Assembly: GCA_023410055.1 (NCBI GenBank)
Contig: JAEYQK010000024.1
Span: 89,665-153,664, forward strand
Source of the DNA: Acidobacteriota bacterium
GTDB lineage: Bacteria > Acidobacteriota > Terriglobia > Terriglobales > Acidobacteriaceae
Direction: 5' to 3'
DNA: 64,000 nucleotides
The notes beneath the pieces were generated by a model. The model was not told the DNA's origin. It saw nothing but the letters and a program-made list of their open reading frames with translations, and searched no databases. The position numbers were made by a program, and so were the translations under genes. Position 1 is the first letter of the stretch, and the number at the start of each line of letters is the position of its first letter. Shown here one piece after another: positions 16,373 through 24,310 of the stretch.

Positions 16373-17524
16373 CTACGCCACGCGCATTAACCTGCTGTAA
16401 TCTCCCGGAGCGATCCTTACCTGCTCAAACGTGCATTGTCTCGGATTCTTCTCAGGCCTCCAGCGCAAGAACCGTGTTCCGTGTCGAAAGCGATCGCCTG
16501 AGAAGTGATCGTATTGCACTTCGCAGACCAGCTTCGGATCCAGCCGCTCCCATTGACCGCTGCGTTCCGTGCTCCAGCGGCTTGGACCCCCAGGTGCGCG
16601 ACCCGTAAATCCGGGACCGTTCATGTAGGGCTTCAGAATGCCTTTCAACTCGTGGCGTGATTCCCGGCTGAACCCCGACGTGAATCCGACGTGATGCAAG
16701 AGACCGTCTTCGTCGTAAAGCCCAAGCAGCAGCGATCCCACTTCCCCGCCCTTTGCCGCCCAGCGAAAGCCCCCAACAACGCAATCCGCTGCTTTCAAGC
16801 GCTTGATTTTTACCATCGCAGTGCGCTCGCCCGAGGCATAAGGAGCCTTCGACAATTTCGCGACGACACCATCGAATCCGGCTCCCGCCAGGTCCGTCAT
16901 CCAGCGAACGGCTTCCTCTCTCTTCGTTGTCGCCGGTGATAACCAAAGACGCGCGTCATTATTCGATCCCGAACCCACGGCGGCGTTCACAAATTGCTCC
17001 AACTTCAGTCGTCGTTCTTCCCGCGGCAGCTCTGTCAGTGACTCCCCCTGCGCGTCCACTAGAAGATCGAATGCAAGTAACGTGGCCGGAGTATCGCCTG
17101 AAAGCCGCCGTATCCTGCTCTCAGCTGGATGAATGCGCATCAGCAGATCGTCAAATGACAAATGACCCTCGCGCTCGATGATGATCTCCCCATCCAGCAC
17201 AAACTTCGTCGGAGGCAGCGCCAGGAACGCCCCCACGAGTTCTGGGAAATACCGCCCCAGGGGCTGTCCGCTTTTCGATTGCAGCGCAACCTGCTGCCGA
17301 TCTCGAAACACCAAGCACCGAAAACCGTCCCACTTCGGTTCGTACTGCCAATCATCACCCGATGGAATTTGTTCGACGCTCTTTGCCTCTTCCGGTGGAT
17401 AAGGCGGCTGGATCGGTAAGCGCAACGGCGGAAACTCCGTCCCCAGAGACTCGGCGGACACAGCTCCTTCCGCCACTCTGTGTTCGCCCCTCTTCGACTT
17501 CCCGCGAGCAGGCTTATCAGGCAT
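16373..17524 (-). CDS. ATP-dependent DNA ligase (LigC/LigD-ligase type)
   Basis: 383 residues from the ATG at 17524; a GTG seven codons upstream (17545) is an alternative and neither has a clear ribosome site. After a basic, probably disordered N terminus (about 1-45), the adenylation domain shows motif I EPKWDGFR with the catalytic Lys, motif III FVLDGEII, motif IV GFDGVVAK and motif V MVKIKR. An OB-fold domain follows (GGFRWAAKGGEVGSLLLG, then a C-terminal part with LRWRPEKNP). Such ligases seal nicks in non-homologous end joining or base excision repair; no Ku, polymerase or nuclease domain is present in the protein or beside it. It is divergent from bacterioferritin. Confidence 0.9.
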   Translation of the reverse strand: MPDKPARGKSKRGEHRVAEGAVSAESLGTEFPPLRLPIQPPYPPEEAKSVEQIPSGDDWQYEPKWDGFRCLVFRDRQQVALQSKSGQPLGRYFPELVGAFLALPPTKFVLDGEIIIEREGHLSFDDLLMRIHPAESRIRRLSGDTPATLLAFDLLVDAQGESLTELPREERRLKLEQFVNAAVGSGSNNDARLWLSPATTKREEAVRWMTDLAGAGFDGVVAKLSKAPYASGERTAMVKIKRLKAADCVVGGFRWAAKGGEVGSLLLGLYDEDGLLHHVGFTSGFSRESRHELKGILKPYMNGPGFTGRAPGGPSRWSTERSGQWERLDPKLVCEVQYDHFSGDRFRHGTRFLRWRPEKNPRQCTFEQVRIAPGDYSRLMRVA

Positions 17525-17615
17525 CACGGTATTTGGATGCCGCACTTTCGCACATTAGCTACTAGCGGTTAAGATGGACTCGTGCCGTAGTACTAGATCG
17601 ACAGGAGAGCGACAA

Positions 17616-18086
17616 ATGCGTGGAAACGAGAAAGTAATAGCTGAGCTGAACAAGGCTCTCGCTTCGGAGCTCACAGCCATTGTCCAATACATGACGCAGT
17701 CGGAAATGTGCCAGAGCTGGGGCTACACAAAGGTCGCCACATTCACGAAGACACGCGCCATTGAAGAGATGAGACACGCAGAAGCGCTCATCGAACGCAT
17801 TATCTTCCTCGACGCCATCCCAGAAGTCGGCGTCGGTCTGAAGCCGCAGCTCGGGAAGAATGTTCAGGAGCAGATGGAAATCAATCTTCAGGACGAAAAG
17901 GACGCTGTCGCCGAATACAATGCCGCCGCGCAGATTTGCTTCGACGCAAAGGACAACGGCTCACGCGATCTCTTCGAGAAGCTGCTGCACGACGAAGAGC
18001 GCCACGTCGACTTCCTCGAGTCGCAGCTATTCTCCATCGGCGAAGTCGGTATTGCCAACTACCTCGCGCAACAAATCGAAAAGTAA
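17616..18086 (+). CDS. bfr: Bacterioferritin
   Basis: 156 residues from the ATG at 17616, with AGGAGAG 7 bases upstream; an in-frame extension of 14 codons lacks a good start. Bacterioferritin stores iron in a 24-subunit shell and oxidises Fe(II). All ferroxidase ligands are in the classical positions: E18, E51, H54, E94, E127 and H130. M52, the haem ligand between subunits, is also present in the segment IEEMRHAE. It is a complete, apparently functional haem-binding Bfr. A bacterioferritin-associated ferredoxin gene is not seen nearby. A hairpin repeat begins 8 bases after the stop codon and may serve as its 3' end. Confidence 0.96.
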   Translation: MRGNEKVIAELNKALASELTAIVQYMTQSEMCQSWGYTKVATFTKTRAIEEMRHAEALIERIIFLDAIPEVGVGLKPQLGKNVQEQMEINLQDEKDAVAEYNAAAQICFDAKDNGSRDLFEKLLHDEERHVDFLESQLFSIGEVGIANYLAQQIEK

Positions 18087-18094
18087 CCATATCC

Positions 18095-18132
18095 GGTGCC
18101 CCACATCTGCCAGCCCTTGGCAGATGTGGGAT
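18095..18132 (+). repeat. GGTGCCCC hairpin repeat (ACATCT stem)
   Basis: CCCACATCTGCC (18100-18111) pairs perfectly with GGCAGATGTGGG (18119-18130) around a 7-base loop, preceded by GGTGC. It has the same architecture as the copies at 30390-30426, 33052-33088 and 49470-49505, but with different, compensating stem bases. It may end the bfr transcript, though no T run follows. Confidence 0.7.
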
Positions 18133-18222
18133 GACGTTCTTCCGCTCATCCGTTTATCCGCTCAAGAAATCATCAAATCCCCCGATGGCCCGATTTGAAG
18201 TTGGTTGTTATACTCACGTTCA

Positions 18223-19104
18223 ATGCTGAAAGAAACGCTTCAACGAGGCTGTGAACTGGCCGACGCCGCACTCGAGCGTCTGCTGCCGCCTGCAACACAG
18301 TATCCACCCGTCATCCATGCCGCGATGCGCCACAGCGTGTTCGCCGGAGGCAAGCGCCTTCGTCCGATCCTCTGCATGGAAGCGGCGCGCATGGTTTGCG
18401 GGTCACTGCCCGATGGCGTTGACGAACTCGGTGCCGCCATCGAGATGCTGCACACCTACTCCTTGATCCACGACGATCTACCGGCCCTCGACAATGACGA
18501 CCTCCGCCGCGGACGCCCGACCTGCCACAAGGTATACGGCGAAGCGATGGCCATCCTCGCCGGCGACTCACTTCAGACTTACGCCTACGAAGTGATGGCT
18601 CGCCTGCGCTGCCGTCCAGAATCGCGCGTTCACATCATTGAAGAGATGGCGCACTCGACCGGCACTATCGACGGCATGATCGGCGGCCAGGTCATGGACC
18701 TCGAAGCCGAACACAAGAAGCCCGACGCCGAAACGCTCCACTACATTCATCGTGCCAAGACCGGAGCACTGATCACGGGCGCACTCGTCACCGGCGCAAT
18801 GTACGCCACCGCCATTGACACTGATGTTGCACGCATCCGCGCCTTCGGCCGCGACGCCGGCCTCGCTTTCCAGATCGCCGACGACATTCTCGACGTCACC
18901 CAGACTTCCGAGCAGCTAGGCAAGACCGCCGGTAAAGACCTCACCGCTGAAAAGACGACGTATCCATCGCTCTATGGTCTCGAGGCGTCAGAAAAGAAAG
19001 CCGCCGAACTGATCAACAGCGCCTGCGCCCAACTCGATTCTTTTGGCGATCGCAGCAACACGCTGAAGGAGATCGCACGCTTTTTAGTGGAGCGGAAAAA
19101 CTAG
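18223..19104 (+). CDS. ispA: Polyprenyl synthetase (geranyl/farnesyl diphosphate synthase type)
   Basis: 293 residues from the ATG at 18223; a frame extension of six codons is not needed. It condenses isopentenyl diphosphate with allylic diphosphates to make C15 or C20 chains for undecaprenyl and menaquinone precursors. Signatures are AGGKRLRPILC (about 41-51), the first aspartate-rich motif DDLPALDNDD, GDSLQTYAYE, GQVMDLEAE, the KTGALI block and the second aspartate-rich motif FQIADDILD. The extended first motif (DDxxxxD) is typical of bacterial FPP synthases. The ribosome site is weak. xseB, its usual neighbour, is 3.3 kb upstream; dxs is not in the window. Confidence 0.9.
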   Translation: MLKETLQRGCELADAALERLLPPATQYPPVIHAAMRHSVFAGGKRLRPILCMEAARMVCGSLPDGVDELGAAIEMLHTYSLIHDDLPALDNDDLRRGRPTCHKVYGEAMAILAGDSLQTYAYEVMARLRCRPESRVHIIEEMAHSTGTIDGMIGGQVMDLEAEHKKPDAETLHYIHRAKTGALITGALVTGAMYATAIDTDVARIRAFGRDAGLAFQIADDILDVTQTSEQLGKTAGKDLTAEKTTYPSLYGLEASEKKAAELINSACAQLDSFGDRSNTLKEIARFLVERKN

Positions 19105-19183
19105 GCGCGCGCTGCTGAATCTTAACTCGCAGGACTACCGAATTGAATTAGAGGCTCTCAGCTGTCTTCGTCAAGCCGCCTCG

Positions 19184-22100
19184 TTAGGCCGCCTCGAAGA
19201 TCTCAGCCACTGTCTCTGGTTCTCTCCTCTTCAACAGTCTGGTAAGCGCGAATGCTGCCAATGCGATGCCCCCGATCACCGCGGCGCTCTCTATCTTCGA
19301 TTTCCGCAAAGCCGCAGCATGTTCCTTCATGACCTCTTGCTCTGGCATCAGTCCGCCCGGACCAGCTTTTCCGTACCGGATAGCCAGTTGCAAGACCTCG
19401 GCCGTGTGCAGAGCATGACGGTCCGTCATCTGCGCAATCTGCTCGCGGCAGCTGAAGCCGTCGGCAACAATGATTTCACTCAAGCCTGACTTGCGCATGG
19501 CAGGAATCAGCGCGTGTTCGCCGATCTGTGTTGAGACCTCATACTTGTCAGCTTCGAAGCCGAATGAGCCGGCCATTCCACAGCAACCGTCGGCTAACGT
19601 CCTGACGCCAAGTTCCATGCCTTCCAGCAACTTGCGCTCGTGCTCAGCGCCTTTGATGATCGCCTTGTGATGACAATGACCGTGCAGCACGGCGCTGCGG
19701 TGGAGAGCGGGCGGCCGATAGTCGCTATGCTGACTCAGAAGTTCGCTCAACAGAAACGTGTTCTCCGTTATCTTGTGCGTACTGTCGCGGTCGGGAAAAA
19801 GCTCCCTGATCTCGTCGCGAAGCACAGACCAGCAGCTCGGTTCGAGCACCACAACCTGTGCTCCCTGCTCGATGTATGGCATCAGGACGGCAGCTACATT
19901 CTGAAGATACCGTTTCGCCATGCCGAGAAAGCCATAGTCGTAAAGCGGTCGGCCGCAACAGACATACTGGTTGGGCACTTCCACTTGATAGCCGGCATGC
20001 TCAAGCACCTCGACCGCTGCTCGAGCCGTGTGCGGAAAGAAGTAGTTGTTGAAGGTGTCCGGGAATAAAACGACGCGTTTCCTACGGCTACCATTTCCGT
20101 CGACGGACTCGCGCTTTTGAAACCACGACGTGAACGACTGCGGAGCAAACTGCGGTATCGAACGATGCTGCGACATTCCCGCAGCAAACTTCATCAGCTC
20201 GCGTGTCCCCGGCGTTGATGCTGCGAGGTTGACCAGTCCAGGCCAGAGTTGCGCGACCTGCGCCCACTTGTCGATCCAGCCAAACGCATAGGCGTGGCGA
20301 GGCCTCAGTCTTCCAGCCCAGTAGTGCGACAAGAATTCGGCCTTGTATGTCGCCATGTCGACGTTCACCGGACAGTCGCCCTTGCACCCCTTGCACGAGA
20401 GGCAAAGATCAAGGGCTTCCTTCACATTGTCGTCTCGCCAGCCTTTGTTAATGACGTCGCCCTGCAACATCTCCCAGAGCAAGTGGGCGCGACCGCGCGT
20501 CGTGTGGCGTTCTTCTTTGGTGGCCATGTAGCTGGGACACATGGTTTGGTTCTCAGGATTGTCCGAGTCTGGACGCCGGCATTTGCCGACTCCGACGCAA
20601 CGCAGCGCGGCATGAGCGAAACTGCCGCCATCATCCGGATACTTGAAGTGCGTCTCAGGCTCCCACGGCTTGTAATCCGCGCCGAGTCGGAGATTGGAAT
20701 CGAGCGGATTTGCATCGATCACCTTGCCCGGATTCATCTTCCAGTCGGGATCCCAAATTGTCTTGTATTCGCGGAAAGCATTCATGATCTCTTTGCCGAA
20801 CATGATCGGCAATAGCTCGCCCCGCGATTGTCCGTCGCCATGCTCGCCTGAAAGCGAGCCACCATAGCCGGTCACGAGTTCGGCAGCTTGCTCGACGAAA
20901 GAGCGATAGTTCTTGATTCCGTCATTATCGGTCAGATCGAACGTGATGCGGCAGTGAATACAGCCCTGGCCGAAGTGCCCGTAGAGCGCGGCCTCGTAGC
21001 CATGCTTCTGCATAAGCTTGCAGAAGTCGCGAAGATACTCCCCAACACGGTCCGGCGGGACGGCAGCATCCTCCCATCCGGGCCACGATGCCGGTTGTCC
21101 GGGAACGAAGGCAGTCGCCCCCAAGCCGGACTCGCGGACCTCCCACACGGCCTTCTCATCCGCCGGATCGTCGTATAGTCTCATGGTCGGCGGATGCCAT
21201 TTTCGCCTCAGCTTGTCCATCAACTCTCTTGCGCGATCATCGGCTTCTTCCTTCGAGCCCCCAGGAAATTGCACCATGAGCCACCCTTTACCCTCAGGCA
21301 AACGGTTCAGGTATTTCGTATGGAGCTTCTTCTTCCTCATGTTATCGATCAGCATCTGGTCGAGGCCCTCGAATCCCATCGGGTTGAATTCGAGGATCTC
21401 TCCCACGTGATCGCCCGCCTGATATATGTCGGGATATCCCAGCACGAGTAGTGACTGATACGGCGGATTGTGCACGAGGTTGAGCGTGGCTTCGAGGATT
21501 GTAACCAATGTTGATTCGGAGCCGACCAGTGCACGGCCGAGATTGATTTTGCCGTCGGGCCCGGGGATCAGTTGATCCAGGTTGTAGCCGGATATGCGAC
21601 GCGGTATCGGAGGGTAACGACTGCAAATCTCTTTTTCATAGCGCATTCGTAGCTGTTTCAAAGCGGCCAGTATCTGCCCAATGCGGCCGCCCTCGCGAAT
21701 CTTCTGGCCCCATTCCGATTCGGTCATCCACCCGGCCTTCATGCGGGTACCGTCGTAGAGAAGAATGTCGAGGGATTCCACGTTGTTCGAAACTGCACCG
21801 GCCATCTGTGCGTGCACACCGCAGGAATTGTTGCCGAGCATGCCTCCGAGAGTGCAGTGATCGTGCGTTGCTGGATCGGGCCCAAACGTCACGCCCGAAC
21901 GCGCGGCCTCGTTGCGCAGCTTGTCAAGCACACAACCGGGACGTACTCGTGCCAGCTTGTTAACAGCATCGATCTCAAGTATCTCGTTGACGTACTTGCT
22001 CCAGTCCATCACGATGGCAGTGTTGCAGCACTGGCCCGCGAGGCTGGTGCCGCCTCCTCGCGACAGGATCGGGGCGCCGAATTCACGAGCCACGCGAACC

Positions 22101-22333
22101 GTCTCGACCACGTCATCTACAGTTCTTGGCACTACAACGCCAATCGGCACTTGTCGGTAGTTGGAGCCATCAACCGCGTACATTCCCAGGCTGCCGCGAT
22201 CAAAGCGCACTTCTCCTTCGACGGCACCTTTCAGGTCGTTTTCCAGCCCACGGACATCAATCTTGTTGATGGGAATGACAGGCGCCCGTTTTCGCTGCGA
22301 CGGCCGCGGCACTCGGATGCGAGCTGTACTCAT
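19184..22333 (-). CDS. FAD-linked oxidase fused to a CCG-type Fe-S oxidoreductase
   Basis: 1049 residues from the ATG at 22333 (GGAGA upstream). An N-terminal FAD_binding_4 domain (about 45-230: PILSRGGGTSLAGQCCNTA) and a FAD-oxidase_C domain (about 250-540: SGEHGDGQSRG) match GlcD/Dld-type 2-hydroxyacid dehydrogenases. A ferredoxin-like part follows with two cysteine clusters (CVGVGKC...TMCPSY and CLSCKGCKGDCPVN), then two CCG domains (VCCGRPLYDYG and DGCCGMAGSFGF) as in GlcF/HdrD. The last part has one hydrophobic segment (about 1010-1030) and a basic tail, suggesting membrane attachment. It probably oxidises a 2-hydroxyacid such as lactate or glycolate into the quinone pool; the substrate is not determined. 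The ThDP enzyme gene is immediately upstream, so the pair may process lactate and pyruvate. Confidence 0.88.
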   Translation of the reverse strand: MSTARIRVPRPSQRKRAPVIPINKIDVRGLENDLKGAVEGEVRFDRGSLGMYAVDGSNYRQVPIGVVVPRTVDDVVETVRVAREFGAPILSRGGGTSLAGQCCNTAIVMDWSKYVNEILEIDAVNKLARVRPGCVLDKLRNEAARSGVTFGPDPATHDHCTLGGMLGNNSCGVHAQMAGAVSNNVESLDILLYDGTRMKAGWMTESEWGQKIREGGRIGQILAALKQLRMRYEKEICSRYPPIPRRISGYNLDQLIPGPDGKINLGRALVGSESTLVTILEATLNLVHNPPYQSLLVLGYPDIYQAGDHVGEILEFNPMGFEGLDQMLIDNMRKKKLHTKYLNRLPEGKGWLMVQFPGGSKEEADDRARELMDKLRRKWHPPTMRLYDDPADEKAVWEVRESGLGATAFVPGQPASWPGWEDAAVPPDRVGEYLRDFCKLMQKHGYEAALYGHFGQGCIHCRITFDLTDNDGIKNYRSFVEQAAELVTGYGGSLSGEHGDGQSRGELLPIMFGKEIMNAFREYKTIWDPDWKMNPGKVIDANPLDSNLRLGADYKPWEPETHFKYPDDGGSFAHAALRCVGVGKCRRPDSDNPENQTMCPSYMATKEERHTTRGRAHLLWEMLQGDVINKGWRDDNVKEALDLCLSCKGCKGDCPVNVDMATYKAEFLSHYWAGRLRPRHAYAFGWIDKWAQVAQLWPGLVNLAASTPGTRELMKFAAGMSQHRSIPQFAPQSFTSWFQKRESVDGNGSRRKRVVLFPDTFNNYFFPHTARAAVEVLEHAGYQVEVPNQYVCCGRPLYDYGFLGMAKRYLQNVAAVLMPYIEQGAQVVVLEPSCWSVLRDEIRELFPDRDSTHKITENTFLLSELLSQHSDYRPPALHRSAVLHGHCHHKAIIKGAEHERKLLEGMELGVRTLADGCCGMAGSFGFEADKYEVSTQIGEHALIPAMRKSGLSEIIVADGFSCREQIAQMTDRHALHTAEVLQLAIRYGKAGPGGLMPEQEVMKEHAAALRKSKIESAAVIGGIALAAFALTRLLKRREPETVAEIFEAA

Positions 22334-22355
22334 CGCCTTTTCTCCTCGAACGAAG

Positions 22356-22379
22356 GAGGGGCACCCGCAGGCGCCCCTC
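22356..22379 (-). promoter_or_regulatory. Hairpin in the gap before the FAD/Fe-S oxidase gene
   Basis: GAGGGGC (22356-22362) pairs with GCCCCTC (22373-22379). It lies between two genes on the same strand, just ahead of the ribosome site of the FAD/Fe-S gene, so it may reduce read-through or protect an mRNA end. No T run is present. Confidence 0.35.
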
Positions 22380-22405
22380 GCAGCCAAATACTCCGTTGTT
22401 GCGTG

Positions 22406-24157
22406 TTACACGAGTTCGCGAGCGCGTTCAGCAAATGCCTCTTCCATAATCTTGCGGGCCTTTGGCTCGCCACGCGCCAGGGACTCGGCGAAGCGGAACG
22501 CCTGCTCCGGCTTGATCTTTGGCGGCAACGGCGCGGTTAACGGATCCACCACCGCTTCTAGTACCGCAGGGCCGGGGACGTTCAAGAATCGATCGAGCAT
22601 GTCACCAGCCTGTTTCGGATTTTCCAACCTCATGCCGGTTGCTCCGCAAGCGGTCGCAAACATTTGGAAATCGAATGGCTGGAGTTTTACGCCGAACTCG
22701 GGATTGCCCAGCATCACCATCTGCTCCCATTTGATCTGGCCGAGGTAATCGTTCTTGATGACAACGATCTTTATGGGGAGCTTGTACTTCACCGATGTCA
22801 GCAACTCGAATCCGAGCATGCTGAAGCCGCCGTCACCTACGAATGCAATCACTTGTCTGTCCGGGTATGCGTATTGGGCGGCGTTAGCGTACGGCAGTCC
22901 TGGCGCCATGGTGGCAAGATTGCCCGAAAGCGAATGCATCTGGCCTCGCTTCGCGGGGATATATCGTGCAAACCAAGTTGCAATCGTCCCGCTATCGCAG
23001 CAGACGATCGCGTCATTGCGAAGCCGCTTGCCCAGTTCCCATGCGACTACCTGGGGCCGCATTGGCGTGTGGTCGGAAGTACCCAATCGCTCCATGTACT
23101 TCCACCAGTCCTTCATTCCGTCCTGTGCCTTCCTCAGAAAGCCTCGGTCCTTCTTGTACTTCAAACGCGGGATCAATTGGCGCAGGGTCGCTTTGCTATC
23201 TCCCACGAGCCCGACATCGGCGGGATAGCGCAGTGAAATACGTCCAGGATTCAGTTCGATTTGAACCGACTTTGCCTTGCCCGGCTTGGGTAGGAACTCC
23301 ATGTACGGAAAAGCACTGCCGATCATGAACAGCAAGTCGCAATTCATCATCGCCTCTTCCGATGGTTTGGTTCCAAGCAGGCCGATGCCGCCGGTCGTAT
23401 ATGGACTGTCATCCGGAACAGCCGCCTTACCTAGCAGTGCTTTTACAATCGGAGCGCCAAGGATTTCAGCAGTCTGTTCCAACTCATCCGTCGCATGCAG
23501 TGCTCCCTGGCCCGCCAGAATGCAAACCTTCTTTGCGTTGTTAAGCAGTTCGGCTGCGCGATGCAGGGCCGGCTCCGGTGGGACACGGAGCGACTCCGCG
23601 TGAACGGTAGATACGTGGTTCTTCGTGTTCCGTTCCGAACTCTGCGCCTTCCAGTCGATATCGCGTTCCTGGAGGTCCTTGGGAAAAGCAATATGAGCCA
23701 CACTGCGAAAAGCTTGGGCCGTGCGACAGGCAATCTCAGTGATGTTCCGGACGTGAGTCGGCCCCATCACTCGCTCGTTGTAGATCGCGACGTCCATGAA
23801 CAGCTTGTCTGTCTCTACATCTTGCTGACCGTGCGTGCCGATCAGGTCGTGATACGCCATGCCGGAGATCGCGAGTACCGGCTGGCTGTCCATCTTCGCG
23901 TCATACAGGCCATTAAGCAGATGAATGGCGCCGGGACCGGAGGTCGCAACGCAGCACCCCAGCCTGCCCGTGAACTTTGCGTAGGCCGTAGCCATGAATG
24001 CGGCGGCTTCTTCATGCCGAACCTGCACGAATTGAAGCTTGTCCGCATGTGTGCGCAGTGACTCGAAGATTCCATTAATGCCATCGCCGGGAAGGCCGAA
24101 GATCACCTCGACCCCCCAATCAATCAGGGTCTCAACCAGAACGTCCGCTGCTGTCAT
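22406..24157 (-). CDS. ThDP-dependent enzyme, pyruvate oxidase/pyruvate:quinone oxidoreductase-like
   Basis: 583 residues from the ATG at 24157, with GAGGAAG 6 bases upstream. The three-domain fold of the acetolactate synthase/POX family is clear: N-terminal Pyr domain with VIFGLPGDGINGIFE and the catalytic Glu in VRHEEAAAFMA (about residue 50), a central domain (about 190-330, GGIGLLGTKPSEEAM), and the C-terminal PP domain with the ThDP motif GDGGFSMLGFELLTSVKYKLPIKIVVIKND, of which the GDG...N pattern is diagnostic. The opening and the TDKLFMDVAIYNERV segment resemble PoxB. No membrane-binding tail can be recognised. It could decarboxylate pyruvate to acetate. It is cotranscribed with the FAD/Fe-S oxidase 72 bases downstream. 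Confidence 0.82.
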   Translation of the reverse strand: MTAADVLVETLIDWGVEVIFGLPGDGINGIFESLRTHADKLQFVQVRHEEAAAFMATAYAKFTGRLGCCVATSGPGAIHLLNGLYDAKMDSQPVLAISGMAYHDLIGTHGQQDVETDKLFMDVAIYNERVMGPTHVRNITEIACRTAQAFRSVAHIAFPKDLQERDIDWKAQSSERNTKNHVSTVHAESLRVPPEPALHRAAELLNNAKKVCILAGQGALHATDELEQTAEILGAPIVKALLGKAAVPDDSPYTTGGIGLLGTKPSEEAMMNCDLLFMIGSAFPYMEFLPKPGKAKSVQIELNPGRISLRYPADVGLVGDSKATLRQLIPRLKYKKDRGFLRKAQDGMKDWWKYMERLGTSDHTPMRPQVVAWELGKRLRNDAIVCCDSGTIATWFARYIPAKRGQMHSLSGNLATMAPGLPYANAAQYAYPDRQVIAFVGDGGFSMLGFELLTSVKYKLPIKIVVIKNDYLGQIKWEQMVMLGNPEFGVKLQPFDFQMFATACGATGMRLENPKQAGDMLDRFLNVPGPAVLEAVVDPLTAPLPPKIKPEQAFRFAESLARGEPKARKIMEEAFAERARELV

Positions 24158-24310
24158 GTGGGCTTCCTCGGGCGTTGAGATGAGCGGACAAACAGGTGGG
24201 GTGTCTACAAACCGGCGTCTCTCATAATCTGGGGAAAGCAGCAGAAAGCAACGGAATTCCGGGAAAAGAAAGCTGGAAGGAGACATTGGTGGAGCACGTC
24301 TTCCCCAGTC

